NCBI GenBank assembly: GCA_018268895.1
Contig: JAFDVP010000001.1
Span: 1,364,001-1,428,000 of the forward strand
Direction: 5' to 3'
From: Acidobacteriota bacterium
GTDB lineage: Bacteria > Acidobacteriota > Terriglobia > Terriglobales > Acidobacteriaceae
Length of the DNA: 64,000 bases
Numbering within the stretch: position 1 is the stretch's first letter; each line of letters begins with the position of its first letter. A program made the position numbers and the translations under genes. Below, piece by piece: positions 1-8,881 of this stretch. The notes below the pieces were generated by a model. The model was not told where the DNA came from and searched no databases. It saw only the letters and a list, made by a program, of their open reading frames with translations.

Positions 1-90
1 GATTCTCGAAATTATTCAGGAACACAACTTCTAAACGTGGGTTCGGCTTTTAGATGCTCTCTTTTGGGGAACAGGTTCTCAAAATGTTGC

Positions 91-852
91 TTAAGAGCGT
101 TCTGTATTCCGGAAGGTAAAGGGATTGAAGCTTTCGTGCCAATCAAAGGCGTCGGCATGTTCAGTCCTCTTCAGCCAGTTGATAACAAGGTAGGTCAGCG
201 GGGTTGCCAGCACTTCATACCCAACCTTCAGCAGGTAACTTGTAATGATCATATTGCCCATAATCTTGAGGGGGACAGTCCCCCAAAATGTGAGCAAGAC
301 GACAAGTGTCGTATCAACAGCCTGGCCTACAACAGTCGATCCAATCGTTCGGGTCCAGAGCTTGCTTCCTTTGGTCAAAAGTTTAAGCCTGGCCATCGTA
401 TAGGAATTGGCAAACTCGCCTGCAAGAAACGCAAACAGGCTGGCGGCAAGAATCCTCGGAATAAAGCCGAACACTACCGAGAATGCTTGTTGATTTGGCC
501 ATCCGGGAGCTGCCGGCAGGGCAATCGTAATAGCGCCCATCAAATAAAGCAGGGCCGTCCCAAAGAAGCCGAGCCAGATGGCGCGCCTGGAGGCTGCAAA
601 TCCATACACCTCTGTAAAGACGTCGCCAAAGATGTATGTCACTGGAAACAAAAGGATAGCTCCGCTCACGGCAAACGGCCCGATAAGACATGCCTTTTGA
701 GCGACGAGATTGGACACCAGAAGTATGACAACAAATGCAGTTGTCAGCGCATCAAGGTACTTGTAACGCTGCCCTGATGTTGATGGCCCCCGCTCGTCAG
801 TCTCTAGTATTTGGCTATGGGGCTTCACAGAACTCATGAGCGTTTTTGACAC
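91..852 (-). CDS. yhhQ: Queuosine precursor transporter, YhhQ (VUT) family
   Basis: Integral inner-membrane protein of about 253 residues, the usual family length. It has roughly six hydrophobic segments and family-typical stretches such as FPVTYIFGDVFTEVYGF (about residues 70-86). A second hallmark follows at about 150-185, the SKLWTRTIGSTVVGQAVDT region. Known members take up queuine or preQ0/preQ1 for tRNA queuosine modification. The reading frame opens with GTG at 852. An ATG 15 bases further in (837) is an equally possible start, because the GGAG at 854-857 lies very close to the GTG. The gene stands alone, upstream of and divergent from tRNA-Glu. tRNA-Glu itself is not a queuosine substrate (those are Tyr, His, Asn and Asp), so the adjacency is probably fortuitous. 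The family is clear; the exact substrate is inferred from the family. Confidence 0.9.
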   Translation of the reverse strand: MSKTLMSSVKPHSQILETDERGPSTSGQRYKYLDALTTAFVVILLVSNLVAQKACLIGPFAVSGAILLFPVTYIFGDVFTEVYGFAASRRAIWLGFFGTALLYLMGAITIALPAAPGWPNQQAFSVVFGFIPRILAASLFAFLAGEFANSYTMARLKLLTKGSKLWTRTIGSTVVGQAVDTTLVVLLTFWGTVPLKIMGNMIITSYLLKVGYEVLATPLTYLVINWLKRTEHADAFDWHESFNPFTFRNTERS

Positions 853-916
853 TCCACAGTGATATTGATAGCGTGAAGAAGAGTCGGAACTCCCTATGCA
901 CTCGTATCTTACACGC

Positions 917-994
917 GTCCCCGTCGTCTAGCCCGGCCCAGGACACCGCCCTTTCACGGCGATAACACGGGTTCGAATCCCGTCGGGGACGCCA
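917..994 (+). tRNA. tRNA-Glu (anticodon UUC), CCA encoded
   Basis: A full cloverleaf can be drawn. The acceptor stem GTCCCCG (917-923) pairs with CGGGGAC (984-990). The discriminator is G991 and the encoded CCA is 992-994. The T arm is ACGGG/CCCGT around TTCGAAT (967-983). The anticodon loop CTTTCAC (951-957) has TTC at 953-955. The outermost anticodon-stem pair is C946-A962, a mismatch; the other four pairs are Watson-Crick. The D loop is slightly longer than in E. coli tRNA-Glu, giving 78 nt. Confidence 0.95.
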
Positions 995-1064
995 AACTAG
1001 ACATGAGGCGGACGCTTCAAATTCGAGCTTTTCTTGTGAATTTACCAGGCAAGTCGAGGTAAAT

Positions 1065-1343
1065 ATGGCACAGCTTTTTGCACGGGTTGAACTTCGCGGA
1101 ACTCCAACTCATGAAACCTACGAGTTGCTCAATACACATATGAGCTCGATGTTCTGGCATCAGACCATTCGAGGGACAATTACCTGCAAACTCCCTCATG
1201 CCACTTACCAGGCAACGACCTACAGTGACCATCCGGACATCATGACGATAGCGAATGAGCTGAAGCGAAGCATTGAGCTTTCCGTATGGGCAAAGGCCAT
1301 GGTTCTTATCGTCCAATCGAACAATTGGGCCGAAGCAGGATGA
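1065..1343 (+). CDS. Small conserved-looking protein of unknown function (92 aa)
   Basis: A 92-residue protein starting with ATG at 1065 behind a good GAGGT ribosome binding site 4-6 bases upstream, which supports it as a real gene. It has no signal peptide or membrane segment. The fold pattern suggested by the sequence is alternating beta and alpha: an N-terminal strand (LFARVELRG), a helix around THETYELLNTHM, a hairpin with the HATYQATTY strand, a helix around ANELKRSIEL, and a final strand AMVLIVQS. Size and layout resemble small ferredoxin-like folds such as the GhoS antitoxin, but I see no diagnostic motif and no partner toxin next to it, so function is left open. It lies 70 bases after tRNA-Glu and convergent with the LacI-type gene. 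Confidence 0.6.
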   Translation: MAQLFARVELRGTPTHETYELLNTHMSSMFWHQTIRGTITCKLPHATYQATTYSDHPDIMTIANELKRSIELSVWAKAMVLIVQSNNWAEAG

Positions 1344-1372
1344 TCCAGTATCGGAATGATCCGATCGATACC

Positions 1373-2479
1373 CTATTTCCGTTTTTGTTTTGAGATCTGT
1401 GGCGGAATCCCTGTCGATTCTCGAATCACCAGCTCCGGGTACATCAATATCTCTTGCTTTGCCGGAGCTTGATTTGTAATGCGCCCGAGCAAGGTTGTTA
1501 CCGCAGTCTTACCTATCTCCCTCAAAGGCTGGCGAATCGTTGTAAGGCTAGGCCGATGGTAAGCCGCTGATTTGATGTCATCAAAGCCGATCACCGAAAC
1601 ATCTTCCGGGACCTTCACGCCGAACTCGTGGAGTGCGCGAATCGCCCCGATCGCCGCGTGGTCGTTGAAGGCAACTATGGCGGTGAATCTCTTCTTCGTC
1701 AGCAGCAGATCGCGCATCGGGCCGTAACCTACCTCTGGCGATGAGACGTGAAGCGGAATGTCGATCGTCAACGCAGGATCGAACTTCAGCCCAAGTGTTT
1801 TTGCGGCTTCACGAAACGACAGCCATCTTCGGTCCGCGTCCGCGCTGTATGAAGCGCCGCGCATAAATGCAATCTGGGAATGTCCTAATTTTTGAAGGTG
1901 GTCGAGCGCCAGCATTGCTGCCCGCTTTTGATCGAGAACGATGTTCGTCAGGTTCTTGGCATTCTGATGACCCGAGACTGCGACCACGGGTACGGTCCAT
2001 GGCTCCGGGTACACAATTGGGGTATCGATCAGAATAAAGCCTTCAACAGAGCGGTCCTGAAGGAGCCTTGGGTACTCTTCAATCAGGTCTCGGCGGCGGC
2101 GATGGCTTACGATGAGTGAGACATAGCCCTCTTCCATCAGGACTTCTTCGATGCCTTCAAGAATCTCCGCGCAGTATCCATCATTCAACTGCGGCACCAA
2201 CACGCCGATGGAAAACGTTCGGCGGCTCCGTAAAACGCGCCCAAGGTAACTGGGCCTGTAACCGAAGTCTTTAGCCGCCTGGAGTACGCGTCGACGTGTC
2301 GGCTCGGAGATCGCTTCGACACCTGCGGCATTGTTCAGGACAAGTGAGATGGTGGCAGGCGATAAGCCGAGATACTCCGCCAGTACCTTTAGGCTTACCG
2401 GCTTCGCGTGAATGCTCGCCTTGGCATTCGATACGTCTGGACTTGCCTTCGCTTTCCCTGATTGCTTCTGTAATGTCAT
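1373..2479 (-). CDS. LacI family transcriptional regulator
   Basis: Classic LacI/GalR repressor layout. The N-terminal helix-turn-helix VSLKVLAEYLGLSPATISLV, with the hinge region ending in GYRPSYLGRVLRSRRT, is followed by a periplasmic-binding-protein-like sensor domain (TFSIGVLVPQLNDGYCAEIL, then VIGFDDIKSAAYHRPSLTTI near the C terminus). The start is placed at ATG 2479, giving 368 aa. A longer in-frame reading to 2542 would overlap the divergent gene and adds residues untypical of the family. It is transcribed away from the GH106-type hydrolase with 131 bp between the starts, the usual arrangement of a local sugar-responsive regulator and its target. The inducing sugar cannot be read from the sequence; rhamnose-containing oligosaccharides are a guess from the neighbour. 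Confidence 0.92.
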   Translation of the reverse strand: MTLQKQSGKAKASPDVSNAKASIHAKPVSLKVLAEYLGLSPATISLVLNNAAGVEAISEPTRRRVLQAAKDFGYRPSYLGRVLRSRRTFSIGVLVPQLNDGYCAEILEGIEEVLMEEGYVSLIVSHRRRRDLIEEYPRLLQDRSVEGFILIDTPIVYPEPWTVPVVAVSGHQNAKNLTNIVLDQKRAAMLALDHLQKLGHSQIAFMRGASYSADADRRWLSFREAAKTLGLKFDPALTIDIPLHVSSPEVGYGPMRDLLLTKKRFTAIVAFNDHAAIGAIRALHEFGVKVPEDVSVIGFDDIKSAAYHRPSLTTIRQPLREIGKTAVTTLLGRITNQAPAKQEILMYPELVIRESTGIPPQISKQKRK

Positions 2480-2610
2480 CTTCGCCGTGACTTGTTCTCC
2501 AACGGAAAGAATACGGCATGAAATCCAATCGCGGAACAGCATTGCTTGTTCACCTCAGGCACCTGATATCGTGGACTCGCGTATGCCATTGGTCTCTTTT
2601 GGATTTTCAG
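2480..2610. promoter_or_regulatory. Divergent promoter region between LacI-type gene and GH106 gene
   Basis: This 131-bp gap must hold the promoters of both divergent genes. It contains a short dyad AGCATTGCT at 2538-2546 (four-base arms around one base) flanked by AACA and TTGTT, which is the right kind of site for a LacI-family dimer. It does not contain the common family CG-centred palindrome, so the operator assignment is weak. No convincing -35/-10 pair was picked out. Confidence 0.3.
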
Positions 2611-5310
2611 ATGCGTAAATACACATCCTTCCTCGCCACATTCCTTCTTGCCAACCTTGCTTTTGCACAAACACCGTCTCCTTCCAGTTGCAATCAAGGC
2701 AAGGAAAAGGATCTGTGTTTCATTCAGCAATTGATAGCCCCATCTCAGAACGCGCGTCCGATGATGCGGTGGTGGTGGTTTGGAGTAGCGGCAGAAAAAC
2801 CGGAGATTCTTCGAGAACTGAAGCAGATGAAGGCCGATGGAATCGGCGGTGTTGAACTCGCCTTCGTCTATCCGCAGGTCCTCGATGATCCTGCGAAGGG
2901 GCTGCACAACGATCTCTTCGTCGGCCAGGCCATGCTTGAGAACGTTCGCTATGCGCAACAGCAGGCTCGGCGGCTGGGACTGCGTGTCGATGTAACGCTG
3001 GGCTCGGGATGGCCTTATGGCGGACCGGCGATAACGCTCAGTGAGGCAGCTCATCGCCTGCGCGTGGCCGAGGTCGCCCTTCCCTCCGGTGCAACTCAGC
3101 TCCCCATGATGAAACTTGCTGAAGGAGAGAGCATTATTTCTGTCTCTGTCGTTCGCGGCGAACCAAAGCACTGGGATGCGGCATCTGCAATCACCGTTTC
3201 TGAAGGGCCTGATGAATCGAACCCTCTTCCACCTTCCAAAGGTCAAAGAACAGCGCTCTTCTTCATCGACTCGCACACGCGGCAGATGGTTAAGCGAGCT
3301 GCCGTCGGTGCAGAAGGCTGGGTGCTTGATCCATTTCAACATACGGCGATCGACAGGCATATCAAGGCAGTCGGCGAACCCCTTATAAAGGCCTTTGGAG
3401 CAACCCCGCCTTACGCAGTCTTTTCCGATTCGCTTGAGGCCTATGGAGCCGATTGGACTCCCAAGCTCCCAGAGGAATTCAAAAAGCGCCGCGGGTACGA
3501 TCTGCTCCCACACCTGCCAGAACTCGTTGCGGGAGGCACTTCTCAAGCGGACGATGTTCGTCACGACTGGGGCAGGACTCTTACAGAACTCGTCGATGAA
3601 AACTACCTCGCTCCCTTGAATGCCTGGGCTGTTGCGCACCACACCAGGTTTCGTTCGCAGACCTACGGCGAGCCTGCTGTATCACTCTCCAGCCAGCGGC
3701 TCGTTGGACTACCTGAAGGAGAGGGGCCTTATTGGAGGCAGTTCAATACGCTTCGCTGGGCGACATCCGCCAACCATCTCTTTGGGAACAACGTCACTCC
3801 AGCCGAAACGTTTACATGGCTTCATTCGCCTGTATTCCGAGCGACGCCTTTGGACATGAAGGCAGAGGCAGATCTTCACTTCATCGTTGGCACCAACCAG
3901 ATCATCGGTCATGGCTGGCCCTATTCGGCGCCCCAGGCCGGTGAGCCGGGCTGGTCTCTGTACGCCGCGGCCGTCTTCAACGACCACAACCCATGGCACC
4001 CGGTTATGCCGGCCATCACGCACTACATACAAACCGTCAGCTCGCTTCTGCAAAAGGGCAAGCCGGCCAATCAGGTCGCATTGCTGCTTCCGACCGACGA
4101 TGCCTGGGCGGGCTTTGTTCCTGGACACGTCACTGTCACAGGTTCTCTGGCAGGAATGCTTCCACCAGAACTCATCCCCGCCATTCTCGATGCCGGATAC
4201 AACTTCGACTTCATCGATGCGGACACGATCAACCGCCTGGGTATCCACTATCCAATCCTCGTTATTCCGCCGACAGACCGGATACCGACGGCAACTCTAC
4301 GAAGCCTCCAGCAATATGTTGCTCACGGCGGCAACGTCATCTGCATTGGGAAACTCCCCACCATCTCACCTGAGGGCAAAGAGACAACAGAGATCGCAAA
4401 ACTGGCGAGCCAGCTATTCACAGAACAACGCGGCTCCTTTGTTCCTTCGGAGGCTCAACTCAGCGCAGCACTCCATAGAACTGCTACGCCCGATCTGCAG
4501 CTCACCGAATCGCGGCAGCAGATTGGGTTCATCCGCCGTAAGCTGCCGAATGCCGACATCTACTTCATCGCAAACACCAGCAATCGTCCCTTCAGTGCGA
4601 CGGCTACAGTTGCATCTGCCTTTACGCACGCCCTCATGGTGGATCCCACTGACGACCGGATGAGCGCCGCACCGAAGACAGGAATGACGCTTACGCTCGC
4701 TCCCTACGAATCCCGCATCGTTATCGTCTCCAATGCGCTTCTAAAGACCGGGCCCGCCGCTCAGACATTTACTTCCCTGCTCGATCTCTCTTCCAACTGG
4801 CAGGTGCACTTTACCGGGATCAAACAGGCAAAGTCGGAGGAGTTGCTTACCGATTGGTCAGACGATGCCATGACGAAGCACTACTCCGGTGAAGCCGTCT
4901 ATACGCGCACGTTTACGCTCGATAGTATTCCATCGAAGCCTCTCTTTCTCGCCGTAGAAGGTGGCCATCCCATCGAGTCTTACAAAGGAAAAGGTCATCC
5001 CGGAATGCAGGCCTGGTACGAGGGGCCTGTTCGTGAGGCTGCAATTGTCACAGTTAATGGCAAACAGGCTGGGTATCTCTGGCATCCACCCTATCGGCTC
5101 GACATTACAAAGTACATCCAACCAGGCGAAAATCGCGTTGAACTGCATGTTTACAACACCGCATTGAATGCGTGGTCGGCGCAACCGCCGCACGACTATA
5201 AGCCGCTGATTGAAAAGTATGGAGATCGATTTCAGATGCAGGATATGGATAAGGTACAGCCCATTCCATCGGGCATCATTGGCAGTATCAAGCTTATGAG
5301 CGCACAGTAA
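2611..5310 (+). CDS. Secreted glycoside hydrolase, GH106 (alpha-L-rhamnosidase)-like
   Basis: About 899 aa. ATG 2611 gives a clean signal peptide (MRKYTSFLATFLLANLAFAQ). An upstream in-frame start at 2518 would place about 31 non-signal residues in front, so it is disfavoured. The mature protein opens with the family-typical RPMMRWWWFGVAAEKPEILR, then a large TIM-barrel region including SDSLEAYGADWTPKLPEEF and HSPVFRATPLDMKAEADLHF. The C-terminal part (about residue 745 onward) has the beta-sandwich carbohydrate-binding look of GH2-like and GH106 proteins (YTRTFTLD, LDITKYIQPGENRVELHVYN). GH106 enzymes release terminal alpha-L-rhamnose. The periplasm or outside is the expected location. Divergent LacI-type control is likely. 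Family assignment is fairly firm; the precise substrate is inferred. Confidence 0.85.
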   Translation: MRKYTSFLATFLLANLAFAQTPSPSSCNQGKEKDLCFIQQLIAPSQNARPMMRWWWFGVAAEKPEILRELKQMKADGIGGVELAFVYPQVLDDPAKGLHNDLFVGQAMLENVRYAQQQARRLGLRVDVTLGSGWPYGGPAITLSEAAHRLRVAEVALPSGATQLPMMKLAEGESIISVSVVRGEPKHWDAASAITVSEGPDESNPLPPSKGQRTALFFIDSHTRQMVKRAAVGAEGWVLDPFQHTAIDRHIKAVGEPLIKAFGATPPYAVFSDSLEAYGADWTPKLPEEFKKRRGYDLLPHLPELVAGGTSQADDVRHDWGRTLTELVDENYLAPLNAWAVAHHTRFRSQTYGEPAVSLSSQRLVGLPEGEGPYWRQFNTLRWATSANHLFGNNVTPAETFTWLHSPVFRATPLDMKAEADLHFIVGTNQIIGHGWPYSAPQAGEPGWSLYAAAVFNDHNPWHPVMPAITHYIQTVSSLLQKGKPANQVALLLPTDDAWAGFVPGHVTVTGSLAGMLPPELIPAILDAGYNFDFIDADTINRLGIHYPILVIPPTDRIPTATLRSLQQYVAHGGNVICIGKLPTISPEGKETTEIAKLASQLFTEQRGSFVPSEAQLSAALHRTATPDLQLTESRQQIGFIRRKLPNADIYFIANTSNRPFSATATVASAFTHALMVDPTDDRMSAAPKTGMTLTLAPYESRIVIVSNALLKTGPAAQTFTSLLDLSSNWQVHFTGIKQAKSEELLTDWSDDAMTKHYSGEAVYTRTFTLDSIPSKPLFLAVEGGHPIESYKGKGHPGMQAWYEGPVREAAIVTVNGKQAGYLWHPPYRLDITKYIQPGENRVELHVYNTALNAWSAQPPHDYKPLIEKYGDRFQMQDMDKVQPIPSGIIGSIKLMSAQ

Positions 5311-5330
5311 AGTAGAACAGAAGACGCGAA

Positions 5331-5939
5331 CTATGCGCTGCGTACACTGACTGCCGCCTGCGAGATCGCCCTCGCCGGCACACCTGCCACGACCGCGCCT
5401 GCGGGGACATCCCGCGTAACGACTGCATTTGCTCCGACCGTTGCGCCATCTCCAATGGTGACCCCGCCAAGGATGGTCACTCCCCTGCCAATCCAAACCT
5501 CTGCCCCTAAAACAATGGGACTGGCGGTGTGCCCGGAATCTCTCAGGGGAATTCCCTGAACCCGTTGATGATTTGCGTCGCGAAGACTCGTGTATTCGCC
5601 AATCATCGTACCCTTGCCGATTGTTATTCCGCTCATGGCGACCAGATGCACTCCCCGCGAGAGCACAACTCCATCGCCGAGGGTAATTGTCGCCGCGCCC
5701 TGCGTCTCGAGATGCAGATCAGGATAGATCAGGATCGAGTTGCCGAAACGTACCGCAGCGGTTCCGTAAACCCATGTACGGCCAAGAACAACAACAGAAG
5801 TAGGAAGCTTGGTGCGTAGATGCGCGGCAAGAGACGCATGAGAATAAAGCCGGCGAAACAGTTCACCTGAACCAGAAGCAGCTCGAAGCAATTGCTTCAG
5901 CGGTGCAACAAGCACGGATTTCAGGTGCGAGTGGAACAT
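5331..5939 (-). CDS. Hexapeptide-repeat acyltransferase (left-handed beta-helix)
   Basis: 202 aa. The C-terminal two thirds are imperfect hexapeptide repeats of the left-handed beta-helix type (ITIGKGTMIGEYTSLRD, VWIGRGVTILGGVTIGDG, ATVGANAVVTRDVPAGAVVAG), ending in the VPAR signature seen in WcaF/maltose O-acetyltransferase-like enzymes. A His in the DANHQR segment (about residue 120) is a candidate catalytic base. It most likely acetylates a sugar. It lies 10 bp downstream of, and on the same strand as, the GT2 gene (5950-6957), so the two are probably one transcript contributing to the surface glycan. Its start (ATG 5939) is the first in-frame ATG after the GT2 stop. Confidence 0.85.
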   Translation of the reverse strand: MFHSHLKSVLVAPLKQLLRAASGSGELFRRLYSHASLAAHLRTKLPTSVVVLGRTWVYGTAAVRFGNSILIYPDLHLETQGAATITLGDGVVLSRGVHLVAMSGITIGKGTMIGEYTSLRDANHQRVQGIPLRDSGHTASPIVLGAEVWIGRGVTILGGVTIGDGATVGANAVVTRDVPAGAVVAGVPARAISQAAVSVRSA

Positions 5940-5949
5940 AGCCGGAAGG

Positions 5950-6957
5950 TTACCACGGTCTCGGGGGAGAGACGCGTCCTCCGCGAGTATCCTTCCATGC
6001 CTGGTTCATCAACTCAATCATCGTGCGATAGTATTCGCCGCGCTCTCTACGCACAGATGCCTTGCTAAACCGGTTACGCAGTACCGTAAGCCGATACATG
6101 GTAAGCTCGCTCCATTTAGCGACATATACCTGCGGCCCGTGATGCTTGCGGTAGTAAAGAAGCGTGCTGCGCATTCGCCACATTACCACCTGGGCAGCCA
6201 TCGAGGATATTTCGAGGGTGGTCTTGAGCTGCCGGGAAGATTCTCCGCCAATATGAACAACAACGATGTCGGGCCAATACCAAATTGAGTGACCTGCCTC
6301 CTTGATGCGCCGGCAAAGGTCAACTTCTTCGTAGTAAAGAAAGAAAGCGGGATCAAACATTCCTGTCTTTTTAAGAGCTGCCGGACGAATAATGGAGAAC
6401 GCTCCCGGAACCCAGTCAACTGAAGCGGGTTGATCGCGATCCGCCCATGTCCTGTCAAAGTGGCCAAAAAACCTGGATCTTGGAAACCTGTAAGCGAGCC
6501 CCGTCATCACGACTAAATCATGGACGATTGAGTGAAAGGAGCGAGACGACGGCTGCCATGAACCATCTCTACCTACAAGACGGCATCCACCGAGGCCGCA
6601 GTCAGTCTGCTGGTCCATATGCTGAATGGCTTTTTTCAGAGCGTCCTTCTGAAAAAACGCATCGGAATTCAGCAGAACGTAGTACCGGCCCTTTGCCCGC
6701 TCAAGCGCCAGGTTATTGGCGGCGCCGAAGCCAAGGTTGACCTCACTCCGGATCAACTGCACCTGGGGAAAGTCCTGTTCCACCATCTCCGGTGACCTGT
6801 CAGAGGAGTTGTTATCGACTACAAGTATTTCAATTCTGAGATCCGCAGACTCACAGATGACCGAATCGAGGCATTCACGAAGGATCTCGCGGGTGTTAAA
6901 AGAGACGATAACGATCGACGCATCGTACTCGTAACAGCTTTTGGCCTCAGGCGACAC
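5950..6957 (-). CDS. Glycosyltransferase family 2 (rhamnosyltransferase-like)
   Basis: 335 aa, soluble or peripherally membrane-bound. N-terminal GT-A nucleotide-binding features: ASIVIVSFNTREILRECLDS, then EILVVDNNSSDRSPEMV, the motif VNLGFGAANNLAL typical of the rhamnosyltransferase subgroup, and a DxD-like LLNSDAFF at about residue 100. An FLYYEEVDLCRRIKEAGH segment near residue 205 carries the ED-type catalytic region. The gene starts with ATG 6957 and is divergent from the GT4 gene at 7184, with 226 bp between. It is the first gene of a two-gene unit with the hexapeptide acyltransferase. It probably builds the repeat unit of the exopolysaccharide encoded further along. Confidence 0.88.
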   Translation of the reverse strand: MSPEAKSCYEYDASIVIVSFNTREILRECLDSVICESADLRIEILVVDNNSSDRSPEMVEQDFPQVQLIRSEVNLGFGAANNLALERAKGRYYVLLNSDAFFQKDALKKAIQHMDQQTDCGLGGCRLVGRDGSWQPSSRSFHSIVHDLVVMTGLAYRFPRSRFFGHFDRTWADRDQPASVDWVPGAFSIIRPAALKKTGMFDPAFFLYYEEVDLCRRIKEAGHSIWYWPDIVVVHIGGESSRQLKTTLEISSMAAQVVMWRMRSTLLYYRKHHGPQVYVAKWSELTMYRLTVLRNRFSKASVRRERGEYYRTMIELMNQAWKDTRGGRVSPPRPW

Positions 6958-7183
6958 TATGCACTCCAGTATACGAAGAAGCGGGTTCTCAGCTATAGAC
7001 CTTTTAGGTAAGGTAATCTCTCTTCACTTAGCCAAAGTGCAGCGCCTATAGAAAGGCTTCAATTCTTTTTGCAGAATGACAATGCTGTTCTACTGCTGAC
7101 TTGACCTGGCAACATCCTGTATTCTCATGGACGTCTGAACGCCAACTGAAATTCTCTCTCTTCACTCTGAGGTCTTTAACCCA

Positions 7184-8461
7184 ATGCCTGTAACGGTCGA
7201 CGCTTCTTCCATCAAGTTCGATGTCATCCTGATCGCACCAAATGTCTCAGAGCAGATGGGGGGGGAAGCTATCAAGGCCCTCCAGATTTATCTGGAGCTA
7301 GACAGACAAGGGGTTAGGGTGCACCAAATCACCCATGACCGCGTCAGGCTGGAACTGGCGAAGAACTTCCCGAAGATGAGCGTCACCTACATGCCCGATA
7401 CGATGACCGAAAAACTGCTCTATCGCGGCAAAATCTTTGAACAGCTTTTGAATATGCTTTTTCTTCGCTCCGCGGCAAGACATGCGGCCAACCTATTAAA
7501 GGAAAATCCTGGGACGCTGGTTCACTTTACCTCTCCCGTATCCCCGGTCCTGCCATACCCATCAATCAAGAACGCGACCGTCGTCATAGGCCCGATTAAC
7601 GGCAATATCCACTATCCTCCTGGATTCCGCCATCGCGAAAAGCTCTCCTATAAGGTGCGGCGCTGGTTGCACCCATCACTGCAATACTTTAACAGCGTGC
7701 TGTTTTCAGGCAAACGTAAAGCGAGTGCCCTGCTAGTTGCCGGAGGCGAACGAACCTACGAGTCCTTGCGGATGGCAGGATGCAAAGAAGAGCAGTTTGT
7801 CGACTCAATCGATAGCGGCATCCTCGATCGCCTCTACGATCAGCCGCGGATCACTCATGAGGGCAAGAACCTTCGTTTCTTCCATAATGGCCGCTTGGTC
7901 GAACATAAAGGCACCGACCTGATCATTAAAAGCCTCCTGAAGACAAAGAACCGGATCGTGCTGGATATTATTGGACGGGGCCCGGAGCTTAACCAGCTAA
8001 AAGCCCTCGCAAAGAACCTTTCTCTTGAAGATCGCGTCCAGTTCATCGAGTGGGTTGCCGACCACAGCAAACTCGCTGAGATGCTGCGGCAATATCGCGC
8101 ATTTGTCTTTCCCAGCTTGGCAGAGGCAAACGGGATCGTCGTTCAGGAAGCCATGGTACAAGGCCTGCCTGTCATCGCCTGCAACTGGGGAGGCCCCTCC
8201 CTTCTGGTGACACCGGAGACGGGAATCCTGATCGATCCCGTAAGCGAAGATTTCGTTATCGAGCAGTTAGCCTCCTCCATGGACCGCCTGGCCGAGGACG
8301 GAGACCTGGCTGAAAGCATGTCCGTCCATGCGCGGGAGCGGGCCTATAGCCACGGGTATCTGTGGTCTGGAGTCATCAGAAACTGGCGGAAGATATACGC
8401 GAAAGTAACCGACTCAACTTCCCGGGAGAACATGGCTTCCGCAGCCAGAGTGCAATCGTAA
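7184..8461 (+). CDS. Glycosyltransferase family 4
   Basis: 425 aa with a GT-B fold. The N-terminal acceptor domain begins FDVILIAPNVSEQMGGEAIK; the C-terminal donor domain shows LRFFHNGRLVEHKGTDLIIK, DIIGRGPELNQLKALA and the GT4 motif FVFPSLAEANGIVVQEAM, containing the E-x7-E region (about residues 307-326). ATG 7184 has a GAGGT about 11 bases upstream. No membrane segment. The retaining GT4 family includes many EPS and LPS enzymes. The sugar specificity is not readable. A perfect 8-bp hairpin follows the stop at 8502-8522. Confidence 0.88.
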   Translation: MPVTVDASSIKFDVILIAPNVSEQMGGEAIKALQIYLELDRQGVRVHQITHDRVRLELAKNFPKMSVTYMPDTMTEKLLYRGKIFEQLLNMLFLRSAARHAANLLKENPGTLVHFTSPVSPVLPYPSIKNATVVIGPINGNIHYPPGFRHREKLSYKVRRWLHPSLQYFNSVLFSGKRKASALLVAGGERTYESLRMAGCKEEQFVDSIDSGILDRLYDQPRITHEGKNLRFFHNGRLVEHKGTDLIIKSLLKTKNRIVLDIIGRGPELNQLKALAKNLSLEDRVQFIEWVADHSKLAEMLRQYRAFVFPSLAEANGIVVQEAMVQGLPVIACNWGGPSLLVTPETGILIDPVSEDFVIEQLASSMDRLAEDGDLAESMSVHARERAYSHGYLWSGVIRNWRKIYAKVTDSTSRENMASAARVQS

Positions 8462-8473
8462 ACAAGCGGAATC

Positions 8474-8665
8474 CTATTTGTAATCAGGTCTCACAACAAG
8501 CCGTGGATTCTTATAATCCACGATCTGGGAAATCGGCGTCACCCGCTCGGCAAACAACGCATAGCTCCATACGCGCCTCTTTTGGGGGATTAGCCTTGTT
8601 TTCGGCAACTCTTGAAACTCTTCGTATGGTAAATTGTCGTCAATTCGTATTTGTTGTTCTTGCAT
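8474..8665 (-). CDS. Possible small protein, 63 aa (doubtful)
   Basis: An ATG-initiated 63-codon frame antisense in the GT4-to-JmjC gap. The sequence is polar and charged with no membrane segment (it begins MQEQQIRIDDNLPYEEF). The AT content of its first half is higher than that of its neighbours. There is no convincing Shine-Dalgarno and it crosses the hairpin at 8502-8522, so it may be a chance frame. No function is proposed. Confidence 0.2.
   Translation of the reverse strand: MQEQQIRIDDNLPYEEFQELPKTRLIPQKRRVWSYALFAERVTPISQIVDYKNPRLVVRPDYK
8502..8522 (+). terminator. Perfect hairpin after the GT4 gene (no U-tract)
   Basis: CGTGGATT (8502-8509), a 5-base loop, then AATCCACG (8515-8522): an 8-bp perfect stem 40 bases after the GT4 stop. 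It is not followed by a T run, so it may be an intrinsic terminator of the weak type or simply a 3' stabilising hairpin. Confidence 0.35.
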
Positions 8666-8881
8666 TTTTTTGAGATTGATTCTTCAGACCTTGTTCTCGG
8701 CCCTACAGCAGAGAGTTGTCTTTGAGAGCGCGCAGATCGTTCTATTTTTAGCTGTATAGCGTTCAAAACAGGCACCCAATCGGAGATTGATGACCTATAT
8801 CCACAACCATCGGCAGATTTGAATTGTTCTTTTGACAACCGGATCAAACAACTCGAACGCCGATCCTCAGGAGCAAGCGCT

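Larger units (their letters stand above)
8462..8881. other. 420-bp gap upstream of the biosynthetic cluster
   Basis: Apart from the hairpin at 8502-8522 and the doubtful antisense small frame, I see no gene here. The stretch 8630-8700 is AT-rich (runs such as ATTTTTTTGAG) and is the natural place for the promoter of the JmjC-like gene and possibly of the whole NRPS-PKS unit. No clear -35/-10 pair was identified. Confidence 0.4.

Noticed and set aside
37..777. Plus-strand open frame of 246 codons
   Set aside because: Antisense to the clear YhhQ-family gene; Lys/Cys-rich composition with no domain pattern.
917..994. tRNA-Glu considered as an integration (attB) site
   Set aside because: No integrase, and no direct repeat of the tRNA 3' end was noticed in the window.
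2476..3642. Minus-strand open frame of 388 codons
   Set aside because: Antisense to the GH106-type gene and overlapping the divergent regulator region; Arg/Cys-rich shadow frame.
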